Below are positions 18,811-28,988 of a stretch of DNA of 64,000 nucleotides, piece by piece (within the stretch, counting starts at the first letter, position 1; the number at the start of each line of letters is the position of its first letter). The position numbers were made by a program, and so were the translations under genes. The notes beneath the pieces were generated by a model. The model was given only the letters and a program-made list of their open reading frames with translations, searched no databases and was not told the origin of the DNA. The stretch comes from UBA5793 sp040255465 (GTDB lineage Bacteria; Planctomycetota; Phycisphaerae; Phycisphaerales; UBA5793): positions 36,218 to 100,217 of the forward strand of contig JBDZVA010000008.1 in the NCBI GenBank assembly GCA_040255465.1, in the 5' to 3' direction.

Positions 18811-19878
18811 ATGCACCTCTTCATCGTCTTGCTGTGCACACTGGGCATGCTCATTCGCGCAGCCGCGGTTCCGCCGGACATCGACGCGAGCGTCGAAGCG
18901 ACCAAGACTTCGACGTTCGTCATCATCATCAGCGTGGACGGGTTGCGGCCGGACGCCATTGCTGCGGGCGGGCCGGAGGGGCTGCCGAGCCTGGCGCGTC
19001 TGGCCGGCGGCGCGTCGACACTTAACGCGCGCACGGATCCGGACTTTACCATCACGCTGCCGAATCACACTTCCATGATTACCGGCCGCCCCGTAAACGG
19101 TCCGACGGGCCACTTATGGACGGGTAATGTTGATCCTCCGCCAATTGCGACGCTGCAGATCCACGCGGGTCATGAGGTCGCCAGCGTCTTCACTCTGGCG
19201 CACGAACACGGTATTCCCACGGGACTGTTTTACGGCAAGACAAAGTTCTCTCTCTGGGTGAAGAGTTACAACGCTGGACTCGACGAAAAGAACTGGGCCA
19301 TCACCCGCTCGAAGATGTGTTCGACGATCGACGGCGTGACCGACGGGGCGATCGAAGCGATGCGCGACTGGGACCGGGGTCTGGTGTTCCTGCATTACGC
19401 CTCCACCGATCTGGTTGGGCACGCCAACGGGTGGGACGTCTCACCCGGCTCACCCTACATGCAGGCCGTGGCGGATGTCGATGCCCAACTCAGTCGAATC
19501 CTGCAGGCCATCGATACCGACGAGGCGAACCGGGGGCGAACAGCGATCATTCTCACCACCGATCACGGCGGCGGAGCGCCGCTGACGACGCACGTGGATT
19601 CGAAGCAGGCGCTCAACTACACCATTCCGTTTCTGGTCTGGCTGGGCGACGGGACGCCGCGCACTGATCTGTACGAGATCAATGCGGCGGTGCGTCAGGA
19701 TCCCGGTGCGAGCCAACTGCCCAGCGCGAAGGCCGGTGACGAGTCATCCGAGCGCGTCCAGCCCATTCGCAATGGCGATGCGGGCAATCTCGCCCTCTCG
19801 CTTCTCGGCCTGCCCGCGATCCCCGGTTCGACGATCAATGCGCACCAGGATCTGCGCGTGAGGCGAACCGAAAAATGA
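18811..19878 (+). CDS. Exported type I phosphodiesterase / nucleotide pyrophosphatase (alkaline phosphatase superfamily)
   Basis: 355 residues with an N-terminal signal-like segment (MHLFIVLLCTLGMLIRAAAV). The binuclear zinc core is evident: IISVDGLRPDAI (first metal Asp), TITLPNHTSMITG (nucleophilic Thr in TLPNH, near residue 86), HYASTDLVGHANGW (Asp and His ligands) and LTTDHGGG (Asp-His ligands). The family cleaves nucleotide or phospholipid phosphodiesters in the periplasm or outside. A GGAG site lies 8 nt before the ATG. It follows the DASS gene by 58 nt and may scavenge phosphate-containing substrates. The substrate is not known. Confidence 0.88.
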   Translation: MHLFIVLLCTLGMLIRAAAVPPDIDASVEATKTSTFVIIISVDGLRPDAIAAGGPEGLPSLARLAGGASTLNARTDPDFTITLPNHTSMITGRPVNGPTGHLWTGNVDPPPIATLQIHAGHEVASVFTLAHEHGIPTGLFYGKTKFSLWVKSYNAGLDEKNWAITRSKMCSTIDGVTDGAIEAMRDWDRGLVFLHYASTDLVGHANGWDVSPGSPYMQAVADVDAQLSRILQAIDTDEANRGRTAIILTTDHGGGAPLTTHVDSKQALNYTIPFLVWLGDGTPRTDLYEINAAVRQDPGASQLPSAKAGDESSERVQPIRNGDAGNLALSLLGLPAIPGSTINAHQDLRVRRTEK

Positions 19879-19909
19879 CAACCGGGACGAGAAGGAGTCG
19901 TCCCGGTTG
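19879..19909. terminator. Bidirectional hairpin between convergent genes
   Basis: A perfect 12-bp stem (CAACCGGGACGA with its complement) and 7-nt loop start immediately after the phosphodiesterase stop. Read on the minus strand it is followed by TCATTTTT, so it is best as an intrinsic terminator for the leftward gene ending at 19980. It can also end the rightward transcript. Confidence 0.7.
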
Positions 19910-19979
19910 CCCGGCGGATACGAATTCGGATTCTCGCCGCGCGGTGCGGTGGCGGCCAGGCGCCGGCGCGGCTGATCCA

Positions 19980-20825
19980 TCAATGGCGTCCGCGGTCCGA
20001 TCCTCTTCCTTCATTGCGGGGGTTGCACTTGAGATGCGCGTCGATGAAGCACTCCAGCGTGCGGGCTGAGCTCGAGCAATCGCCATACCGGCGGGCTGTT
20101 TCGATGGAACACTTCGCAGCCTCGTAGTTGCCCAGGATGCTCTGCATCGAGGCGATCATGAAGTGCAGATCGGGATCCGTGTGGCAGCGTCGCAGCTGCG
20201 ATTCGTACTGCTCGATCACGCAGCGCACTTCGCGGCGCAGATTCGAATCGACACAGATCGCGTCCAGGGCTTCGACATCGAGATCAATCGCGCGGCGCAT
20301 GGATCGTTCGGCTTCACGGTCGTGGCCGAGTCGAGCGCAGGCGATGGCGTAGCCGATCCGGGGAACCGGCTCGCAGGGCCGACACTCGATCTGATCAAGG
20401 AAATCGCGCTTGGCGCTGAGGTATCGACCGCTGGTGAGTTCGCACCAGGCTTCGGAGTTGAGGCCGTAGTAGCGATTACCGCCAGAGCGGAAGTCGCCGC
20501 GGAAGGGCGGGTCATCGTGTCGCCCAAAGTCACGGCCGAAGTCGCGACCGAAATCTCGGCCAAAGTCGCGGCCAGACCGGTTGTCATGTCGGCCGTCGCA
20601 GCGGTCGTCGCAGTGGACATCGCATCGATCGCGGCGATCGCCGAAGCGTCCACCGATGATAATGCGAACGGAGGTTCGCTGGACCGAGATGCCGCGCCGC
20701 GCCGGTGGGTCGGCGGCCAGGGCGGTGCTCGCGGGCGCCAGCAGCCAGAGGGCGGCGGCGAAGAGGGGGGCGGCCAGAACGAGTCCGTGCCGTGACGTTC
20801 GAGACGTGGTTGCGATGCGGTGCAT
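19980..20825 (-). CDS. Secreted protein with RDFG repeats and TPR-like helices, unknown
   Basis: 281 residues. A signal peptide (RHGLVLAAPLFAAALWLLAPASTALA, cleavage near ALA/AD) precedes a basic, Asp/Arg/Cys-rich segment (DRRDRCDVHCDDRCDGRHD) and four consecutive RDFG repeats (about residues 86-101). The C-terminal half is helical with TPR-like spacing (IGYAIACARLGHDREAERS, FMIASMQSILGNYEAAKCS) and nine or more cysteines. I do not recognise a family; TPR-type scaffolding in the periplasm is the best guess. The gene is isolated between a convergent phosphodiesterase and a divergent nuoI-like gene. Confidence 0.65.
   Translation of the reverse strand: MHRIATTSRTSRHGLVLAAPLFAAALWLLAPASTALAADPPARRGISVQRTSVRIIIGGRFGDRRDRCDVHCDDRCDGRHDNRSGRDFGRDFGRDFGRDFGRHDDPPFRGDFRSGGNRYYGLNSEAWCELTSGRYLSAKRDFLDQIECRPCEPVPRIGYAIACARLGHDREAERSMRRAIDLDVEALDAICVDSNLRREVRCVIEQYESQLRRCHTDPDLHFMIASMQSILGNYEAAKCSIETARRYGDCSSSARTLECFIDAHLKCNPRNEGRGSDRGRH
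20521..20568 (-). repeat. 12-nt tandem repeat, four copies, encoding RDFG
   Basis: Four near-identical 12-nt units (plus strand form CGGCCGAAGTCG with 2-4 differences each) lie head to tail within the coding region of the secreted repeat protein. The next 12 nt (20569-20580) are a decayed fifth copy. The array is in frame, so copy-number change would lengthen or shorten the protein without a frameshift. Confidence 0.85.
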
Positions 20826-21057
20826 GACGGTCTCCTTTCCACAGTTTCACCCGGACGCAGGTTTGCCGTGCCGCTTCCACGCGGCTGTGCGGAGCCTGTC
20901 ATTGTCCATCCGGATTGAGCGACCCTGTCAGAGGTCGCAGGTCTGCATTTGAGATGCGCCCCCCGCGGCGTCTATTCCATGCCGAAGCCGGCGCTTTTTT
21001 GGCAGAGTTCGATTCGGATTGAGGAATCGGACCTTTCGCCGCCGCTCACCGGTCCGC

Positions 21058-21063
21058 TACAAT
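21058..21063 (+). promoter_or_regulatory. Possible -10 box (TACAAT) for the nuoI-like gene
   Basis: TACAAT lies 8 nt before the ATG at 21072. Only a weak -35 (TTTCGC at 21034-21039, spacer 18) is visible, and there is no ribosome site. The spacing would start transcription within 0-2 nt of the ATG. Confidence 0.35.
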
Positions 21064-21071
21064 TCGCCTCC

Positions 21072-21629
21072 ATGCCACTCCGTGATGAAGATGTCGTTGT
21101 CCTTACGCCTCCCGCCCTCGGGCGCTTCGAGGCGGCGTTCCTCCCCGCCGTGTTCAAGGGTCTCGGCGTCACGATGCGCCACATGCTCGGCAACATCGGG
21201 CGCGACGGCAAAGGCGCCTACCACGATCGGGTGCTGCAATACCCCGAGGATCGGCGCGAGGATCACGATGTTCTTGACGGCGGGATCTACCCCGGCAACT
21301 TCCGCGGCGTGCACCGACTCAACAAGGACGAGGACGGCCGCGTCAAATGCGTGGCGTGCTTCATGTGCTCGACGGCGTGTCCGGCCAACTGCATTCACAT
21401 CGTCGCCGAGGAATCGCCCTGGGATGATCGCGAAAAGTACCCCAAGCAGTTCGACATCGACGAACTGCGCTGCATCTACTGCGGCATGTGCGAAGAGGCG
21501 TGCCCGGTGGACGCGATCGAACTCACGCCGCAGTACGCCATCGTCGGCACGTCGCGGCCGGAGATGATCTTCGATAAGTCCAAACTGCTCGAAGTCTTCG
21601 ACCAGACCATCGGCGACAAACCGATGTGA
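21072..21629 (+). CDS. nuoI: NuoI-like 2x[4Fe-4S] ferredoxin subunit
   Basis: 185 residues. Two 4Fe-4S motifs, CVACFMCSTACP (about 95-106) and CIYCGMCEEACP (about 137-148), are each followed by the family's short loop and match subunit I of NADH-quinone oxidoreductase. The N-terminal region (FLPAVFKGLGVTMRHML) resembles the amphipathic membrane-contact helix. It would relay electrons towards quinone within complex I. ATG at 21072 is the family-length start. No other nuo gene is nearby, and the next gene is an ABC-F ATPase 58 nt downstream, so it may be a dispersed complex I gene or serve another oxidoreductase. Confidence 0.85.
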   Translation: MPLRDEDVVVLTPPALGRFEAAFLPAVFKGLGVTMRHMLGNIGRDGKGAYHDRVLQYPEDRREDHDVLDGGIYPGNFRGVHRLNKDEDGRVKCVACFMCSTACPANCIHIVAEESPWDDREKYPKQFDIDELRCIYCGMCEEACPVDAIELTPQYAIVGTSRPEMIFDKSKLLEVFDQTIGDKPM

Positions 21630-21687
21630 TTGGCGAGGCAACAGAGTCCGTGTGCTTCATTCATTCCCGATTGGCTGAGATCACGTC

Positions 21688-23640
<1,953 letters not shown>

Positions 23641-23648
23641 GACTCGAT

Positions 23649-26600
23649 TTACTCGCGTTCTTCGCGCCGCTTGCGCATGCGATCGGCGAGTTTGCGTGAG
23701 GTGCGTTCCGACGCCGGAGTGTCTTCGGTTGGCTCGGGCTCGGAGGGAGTCTCGGGGCGCTTCGTGCGGCCCTTGATCGCCGCGAGTGCCTCGCGCCGCT
23801 TTTCGGCCACCGCGCGCCGCTTCGCCTCCTGCTCGCGGTCAGCTTTGTCGAGTTCTTCCTGCGTGGGCTGCGGCGCCAGCTCCGGCTCGGTCATTACGCT
23901 CGACCTGGAGTCGTCGGGGGGAATGGCGTTCGCACGCTGCATCTCGCGCTGGCTGAGCGTTTCCCGCTCGGTAGTGAGCCGCTCTTCGATGGTGTCGACG
24001 GCGCGGCGCAGAGATCCGATCGCGCTGCCCTCGCCGGTTTCGACCATGCGGCCCATGCCCACACTGGCCCGCGCTCGGCGGATGGTGCTGATGATCGCGG
24101 GTGTGCTCCACGCGATGCGCCGCGAGGCCACGTCCATCACAAAAAGCAACGTCGCGAGGATGAGCAGCGGTCCCCACATCGGGACAAGCCCAACACTTGG
24201 CGGAATCTCCTTGCGATCGAAGAGATTCGCTTCGGCAGGTGTTTTCCAATCGAGCAATCGCCCGCCGGTGCGGTCGGCGATTTCCTGAAGTAGCGCGATG
24301 TTGCTGACCAGGCGGCGATACTCGACGCCCGAACTGCGACTCACCCCGCCGATTACGAGGTCCACCGCGCCGCCGGCCAGCTTTGGGGTCAGTGCAACAA
24401 CGTAGTGTCCACTCTCTTCAGCCGGCAGGCGCGCGGCGTAGGTGCCCGGGCCGGTCGGCCGCAACCGAAGTTCGACCCGCTGGCCGTCGGGCATGTAGGC
24501 GACGCCCGGAACTGACACCATCGTGGGAGAGGGTTGCCTGGACTCATCCTCACCCGTTTCCACATGGCGCAGGGTGACGACGAGTTGGTCGCCGTCGAAC
24601 GTGGTCATCAGTTCGAAGTTGCTGCTGCCGGCTGGGCGCGCGATGGTGCGGGCCAGTCCGGTCCAGAGCTGGCGATAGCCGGGCCAGTCGATCCAATCGC
24701 GAGCCCAGCGATCGTGCGCGTCGGAGGTGAACGCCGCCACGCGTCCCAGCCCTGCCTGCCAGTGAGCGAGAATGGGTTGCCCCTCCGGCGCCACCATGAG
24801 CAGATTCACATCGGGACTGTCGCGCCGCTGGGTCAGGACGAGGCCGCCGAGTTGTGGGATCCGGCTGCCGAGTGCCTCGGTGAGCGGCGACCCCGTCGGT
24901 TCGACGAACGGCGTGAAGGGAATCTCGCGGATGAGCGGCCGGCGCACGACGCGGATTTCCTTTACAAAGATGCGCGGCAGGACGCGCGGGTTGATGACCG
25001 CGTAGAACTCGCCGCCGCCTTCGCTCGCCATCTGGCTGAGCAGGGGTCCGTCAATATCCTGACCAACGGCGATGGTGCTGAGCGTGATGCCGTTGCTCCG
25101 CATGGAGCGCGCAATGCCGATGAAGTCGTCGGGCATGCTGCGGCCATCGGTGAGACAGATGACGTGCTTGATGTCCGCCTCGACGGACTTGAGGGCCTGC
25201 TCGGCCTCGCGCAGGGCCGGTCCCATGTTCGTGCCGCCGTCGCCGCCGATGGCGCGAACCTTCCTGGCGATGTCCTTGGCGTCGCCGACGCGTCGGATGG
25301 GCACGATCGTGCTCGGGCCGCTGCTGAAGGCGATGACGGTCACGTAGTCCATGCGATCGAGCGTGCCGATCGCCACGGCGGCGCCCTCGTTGGCGACTTC
25401 CTGCTTGGTCTGCCCCGGCCCGCCGGCGTCGTTCATCGAGCCGGAGCGATCGAGCACGATGGCGATTGCCGCAGTCGGCACGCGCAACTCGTCGGGGATG
25501 CGCATGTCGACAGGGATCAGCGGGTCCAGCGGCGTGTCGATCCATCCTCCGGCGCCGAGGCTGTCGTAGCCGCCGACCATAATCAATCCGCCGCCGAAAT
25601 CCTGCACGTACTGCGCGAGCTGCTGCTGCTGCTCGGCGGGCACTTCCTCGGCGGGAACGTTTTCAAGAATGATCAGGTCATAGGCCTGCAGTTCGACCGG
25701 GTTGTTGGGCAGGTCGCGAGGTCCCACGGTCTTGACGGTCATGCCCGCTTCTTCAAGCACCTTGGGCAGGATTGTGCCGTCGCCGTTGTACACGTTGTTG
25801 ACGACCAGAACCGCGCCCTGTTGGGGGGTCACGGTAAACGCTTCAGCGACGTTGTTTTCGAGCATCGTGTCGCGAGATGGATCGTCCGGCGAGAACGTCG
25901 CCTGGAATCGATTGACGGCGGTCGGCGCAAGTTCGACTTCGATGAGCTCCACATTGCTGCCGGGTTTGAGTTGCACCTGGCGCGAACGGCCCGGTTCGCG
26001 CCCATTGAGATCGAGCGGTTCGCCCTCGAGTGTGAGATCAAGCCGGCCGGATGCGGCGACGGTGGATTGGATGACGACGCGGGCGGTGATGCGCTGGCCG
26101 GGCCGCGCGTTGGCGGGTACTTCGACTCGATCGACCTGGATTTCGGAATTGACGCGATAGGAGATCGGGACGACGTCGATGGGCACGCCGCGATTCTCCT
26201 GAGACACGCCGGCTGCGTCGGTGGCGGCTTCCAGCGCTGAGCCGGCTGTCTCGACCCCATCGGTGAAGAGCACCAGTCGGCGCGCCGAGTCGGGCGGGAA
26301 CATCGCCAGGCCGAACTCAATGGCCTGCGCGAGGTTGGTGCCTTCGCGCTGTACGATGTCGAAGGGGTGATCCTGATACTGCGTGGCGATGGTGGGGGCG
26401 GTGACGGCCCGTGCCGCTCCATCGAAGACAATCAGGCCGAATCGATCTCCGGGGCGGCGCTGCACGGTCGCGTCGCGAAACCACTTGCGAATGTAGGCCA
26501 AGTTGTCGGGGGCTGCATCTTTGGCGATCGGCGGGAACTGGGCGAAGTGCCGCACCGACCCGCTGATGTCGGCCAGCCCGATTACGCTGAGTTGATCATG

Positions 26601-26789
26601 CCGCTCTTCGCGCGAGAGTCCGGCAAGCACGAGCACGAGCAGGACAAAGACCATGACGCGCATGGCGACGATCACGCCCTTGCGGAACCGATCGGACGAT
26701 GACAACAGCCACCAGCCCGCGGCGGCGAAAGGAATCGCCAGCAGCAGCAGCCAGAGCGCCTCGGGATGTTCAATCCGAATGAGCGGCAA
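23649..26789 (-). CDS. Large membrane protein with two von Willebrand A domains and a GATase1-like domain
   Basis: 1,046 residues. Two N-terminal membrane helices (about 11-30 and 42-58) precede a first VWA domain with DISGS (Asp74) as the metal-binding DxSxS. A GATase1-like segment (QAYDLIILENVPAEE, GGGLIMVGGYDSLGAGG, about 355-420) and a second VWA with DRSGS (about 445) follow. A beta-rich region, a C-terminal helix (about 866-890) and a charged coiled-coil tail (Arg/Glu/Lys) finish it. The TTG at 26789 preserves the first membrane helix and lies 9 nt after the upstream PTPS-like stop. The architecture resembles BatA-type/aerotolerance membrane VWA proteins of planctomycetes. A role as a membrane scaffold or chaperone is inferred; the function is unknown. 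Confidence 0.75.
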   Translation of the reverse strand: MPLIRIEHPEALWLLLLAIPFAAAGWWLLSSSDRFRKGVIVAMRVMVFVLLVLVLAGLSREERHDQLSVIGLADISGSVRHFAQFPPIAKDAAPDNLAYIRKWFRDATVQRRPGDRFGLIVFDGAARAVTAPTIATQYQDHPFDIVQREGTNLAQAIEFGLAMFPPDSARRLVLFTDGVETAGSALEAATDAAGVSQENRGVPIDVVPISYRVNSEIQVDRVEVPANARPGQRITARVVIQSTVAASGRLDLTLEGEPLDLNGREPGRSRQVQLKPGSNVELIEVELAPTAVNRFQATFSPDDPSRDTMLENNVAEAFTVTPQQGAVLVVNNVYNGDGTILPKVLEEAGMTVKTVGPRDLPNNPVELQAYDLIILENVPAEEVPAEQQQQLAQYVQDFGGGLIMVGGYDSLGAGGWIDTPLDPLIPVDMRIPDELRVPTAAIAIVLDRSGSMNDAGGPGQTKQEVANEGAAVAIGTLDRMDYVTVIAFSSGPSTIVPIRRVGDAKDIARKVRAIGGDGGTNMGPALREAEQALKSVEADIKHVICLTDGRSMPDDFIGIARSMRSNGITLSTIAVGQDIDGPLLSQMASEGGGEFYAVINPRVLPRIFVKEIRVVRRPLIREIPFTPFVEPTGSPLTEALGSRIPQLGGLVLTQRRDSPDVNLLMVAPEGQPILAHWQAGLGRVAAFTSDAHDRWARDWIDWPGYRQLWTGLARTIARPAGSSNFELMTTFDGDQLVVTLRHVETGEDESRQPSPTMVSVPGVAYMPDGQRVELRLRPTGPGTYAARLPAEESGHYVVALTPKLAGGAVDLVIGGVSRSSGVEYRRLVSNIALLQEIADRTGGRLLDWKTPAEANLFDRKEIPPSVGLVPMWGPLLILATLLFVMDVASRRIAWSTPAIISTIRRARASVGMGRMVETGEGSAIGSLRRAVDTIEERLTTERETLSQREMQRANAIPPDDSRSSVMTEPELAPQPTQEELDKADREQEAKRRAVAEKRREALAAIKGRTKRPETPSEPEPTEDTPASERTSRKLADRMRKRREERE

Positions 26790-26798
26790 GTTGATCCG

Positions 26799-27587
26799 TT
26801 ATCCCGGGTAGGTGCAACTGGTCTTTTCCGTTTCCCACACCGTTACGCTGCGCAGCGCCAGTCCGCTTGCGGCGAGTTCCGGCTTGAGCAGACCGTGCGA
26901 GACGCGAGCGATGTTCTCCACACTGGGATTCAAATCGGCGAACTCGACGCAATCGACGTTGAGATTCTTGTGGTCGAAGCGATCGATCAGGGTGTGGTTC
27001 ACCACGCCTTCGAGCACCGGGAGACTGAATGGTGATGTCGGATCAATGGCCACGGCGACTTCGACGCGATAGTTATGGCCGTGGCCGGCTGCGTTGTTGC
27101 ACTTGCCAAAGATGCGACGATTCTCTTCGGGCGAGAGCGTTTCGCAATCCAGCCGATGCGATGCGGCAAACTCGAACTGCTGTCGGATCACACAATGCGG
27201 CATGAAATCAACCTCCATCGAAACGCTGTAGAAGGGGGTGAGTCGCCAGGTCACGCGCTGCACGGATCCGTCCAGCCGGGCGTTCACCGCTTCGAACAGG
27301 GCAGCGGCCAGCGACCACGGCTCAGCCGTCGGATCGTCGTGGATGGCGGTGCGGATCAGCGGGATCGCGCCCTGGCGAACGGCCTCATCGATCTCGCGAA
27401 TGTTGCGAAAGTAGCCGGTGGTGGGGTCGGCGGCGCCGGCGCACTGCACGTCGATCTCGTAATAGCGGCCCAGGCCCCGCATGCTGGGCCAGGCGGCAAA
27501 GGTGTTGTGGCGCGGCGTGGTGGACTCATCCACCATCTCGCCGGGCTGTCCAATGCAAAAGCGGACGGTGCGGGTGAGTGACAGCAT
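26799..27587 (-). CDS. Double PTPS/QueD-like protein with a degenerate N-terminal copy
   Basis: 262 residues in two related halves. The C-terminal half (about 130-262) is a complete 6-pyruvoyl-tetrahydropterin synthase/6-carboxytetrahydropterin synthase unit: EFAASHRLDC (first Zn His), FGKCNNAAGHGHNYRVEV (catalytic Cys and the two Zn His), DHKNLN and VWETEKTSCTY. The N-terminal half (FAAWPSMRGLGRYYEIDV, then DPTTGYFRNIREIDE) resembles the same fold, but the HGHNY His are replaced (GLGRYYEI), so it cannot bind zinc in the usual way. The family makes queuosine or pterin precursors. It probably forms a head-to-tail barrel oligomer with half-occupied sites. It is divergent from gspF. Confidence 0.85.
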   Translation of the reverse strand: MLSLTRTVRFCIGQPGEMVDESTTPRHNTFAAWPSMRGLGRYYEIDVQCAGAADPTTGYFRNIREIDEAVRQGAIPLIRTAIHDDPTAEPWSLAAALFEAVNARLDGSVQRVTWRLTPFYSVSMEVDFMPHCVIRQQFEFAASHRLDCETLSPEENRRIFGKCNNAAGHGHNYRVEVAVAIDPTSPFSLPVLEGVVNHTLIDRFDHKNLNVDCVEFADLNPSVENIARVSHGLLKPELAASGLALRSVTVWETEKTSCTYPG

Positions 27588-27593
27588 CGGTCA

Positions 27594-27599
27594 ATGGTA
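27594..27599 (-). promoter_or_regulatory. Possible -10 box (TACCAT) of the PTPS-like gene
   Basis: TACCAT on the minus strand lies 6 nt before the ATG at 27587, exactly where transcription would begin at the A of ATG. No ribosome site and no convincing -35 is visible. Confidence 0.3.
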
Positions 27600-27678
27600 G
27601 ACGTTGAGCGGGATCGCCTGCGACGCCGTCGGTCGGGGCTCGCGCGTTGCGGCGGACGGCGGGGCCTAAGGTTTATTC

Positions 27679-28872
27679 ATGCCGGTCTTCGAGTACATCG
27701 CGAAGAACAGTGCGGGCGAGCGCATCGTCGGGCAGGCGGCGGGCCACAGCACGCAGGCCGTCGTCGCCGACCTCGAGGCCAAGTCGCTGTTCCCGGTCTC
27801 GGTGCGCGAGCAGACGAGAGTATCGGAGAAGGGAGTGCGCGTCTCGATCCGCGCGATGTCCACGTTCTACCGTCAACTCGGAGAGCTGCTTCACAGCGGG
27901 GTGCCGATTCTCCGTGCGCTGCAACTGCTCGCCCGCAGCAAGAGCAATCCCAAACTAGGCGCAGTCGTCGGCCGCATCGCTGAGGACGTCGCCGATGGCG
28001 AAGGACTCGCCGAATCGATGTCCAAACACCCGCGCACGTTTCCGACGATTCACATTGCCATGGTTCGGGCCGGCGAGCGCGGCGGGTTTCTCGAAGAAGT
28101 GCTCAAGCGCCTGTCCATGTTCCTGCATCGCCAGGCGGAACTCCGATCGACGATTCTCAGTTCAATGATCTATCCCATCGTGCTTGTCGTGGTCGGCACG
28201 ATCGTTGTGGTCTCGGTGATGATTATCTTCGTGCCCAAGTTTCGCTCCATGCTTGAGGGGATCGGCACCTTGCCGCTGCCCACGCGCATCGTCATGGGAG
28301 CCAGCGACCTGCTCACTGAGCATGGCTGGGTCGTGCTGGTCGCCGGCGCGGCGCTCGTTGCGTTTGTGCTTTGGGCTCGACAGCAGCGCGACTTCCGCGA
28401 GTGGGCCTCACGCCAATCACTGCGTCTGTGGATCATCGGGCCGCTCATCTCGAGCACGGCCGTGGCGCGGTTCTGCCGCATTCTTGGCACGCTGCTGGCC
28501 AACGGCATTCCCATGCTGCAGGCGATGACGATCAGCAAAGAGGCCACAGGCAACGCCGTGATGATCGAGGCCATCGAGACCGCCACGCGATCGGTGCAGT
28601 CGGGCGAGACTCTAGCTGAGCCGCTCTCGGCCAGCGGCCTGTTCGAGGAGGATGTCATTGAGGTGATCCGCATCGGCGAATCGGCCAACAACCTCGAGGA
28701 GGTGCTCGTTTCCATCGCCGAGACGATCGAATCGCGAGTGGATCGCCTGCTGAGCACCGCGGTCCGCCTGCTGGAGCCGCTGCTGCTGCTGTTGCTGGGA
28801 GCGACGCTGCTGTTCATCATTCTGGCGCTTGTCGTGCCGCTGGTGCTGCTCAGTGCGCAGGCCGGCGGTTAA
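27679..28872 (+). CDS. gspF: T2SS inner-membrane platform protein GspF
   Basis: 397 residues, the size of GspF/PilC. The cytoplasmic domain 1 (about 60-170; FYRQLGELLHSGVPILRALQ, MVRAGERGGFLEEVL) is followed by a membrane helix (about 170-190; MIYPIVLVVVGTIVVVSVMIIFV). Domain 2 repeats the motif (RFCRILGTLLANGIPMLQAM, EVIRIGESANNLEEVL), and the last membrane helix covers about 370-395. GspF is the polytopic platform that couples the ATPase to pseudopilus growth. AAGG lies 7 nt before the ATG. It is the first gene of the T2SS cluster, rightward after the divergent PTPS-like gene. No gspE ATPase precedes it. Confidence 0.94.
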   Translation: MPVFEYIAKNSAGERIVGQAAGHSTQAVVADLEAKSLFPVSVREQTRVSEKGVRVSIRAMSTFYRQLGELLHSGVPILRALQLLARSKSNPKLGAVVGRIAEDVADGEGLAESMSKHPRTFPTIHIAMVRAGERGGFLEEVLKRLSMFLHRQAELRSTILSSMIYPIVLVVVGTIVVVSVMIIFVPKFRSMLEGIGTLPLPTRIVMGASDLLTEHGWVVLVAGAALVAFVLWARQQRDFREWASRQSLRLWIIGPLISSTAVARFCRILGTLLANGIPMLQAMTISKEATGNAVMIEAIETATRSVQSGETLAEPLSASGLFEEDVIEVIRIGESANNLEEVLVSIAETIESRVDRLLSTAVRLLEPLLLLLLGATLLFIILALVVPLVLLSAQAGG

Positions 28873-28901
28873 GAACTTCGTCAGCGTGGTCTGTAACAAG
28901 T

Positions 28902-28911
28902 GGGGGGGGGG
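28902..28911 (+). repeat. Homopolymer tract of ten G
   Basis: Ten consecutive G residues lie in the 116-nt gap between gspF and gspG, outside any coding frame. Such tracts can vary in length, but here a change would affect only spacing upstream of gspG. They are also prone to assembly error. Confidence 0.8.
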
Positions 28912-28938
28912 CGTGAAATCCCCATCGGGTCCGGTCGG

Positions 28939-28944
28939 TATAAT
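28939..28944 (+). promoter_or_regulatory. Possible internal promoter (TATAAT) upstream of gspG
   Basis: A perfect TATAAT hexamer lies 45 nt before the gspG ATG in the intergenic gap. No good -35 is found at the standard distance (only GTGAAA, spacer 20). A second promoter would let the abundant major pseudopilin be expressed above gspF. Confidence 0.3.
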
Positions 28945-28988
28945 CGACCTGACGCCGCCACAGCCCAATCGAGTGCAAGGAGAGTGCC

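Noticed and set aside
24534..26240. Long open frame (568 codons) opposite the double-VWA gene
   Set aside because: Its translation shows no family motif; the minus strand has two VWA metal motifs and a consistent domain order.
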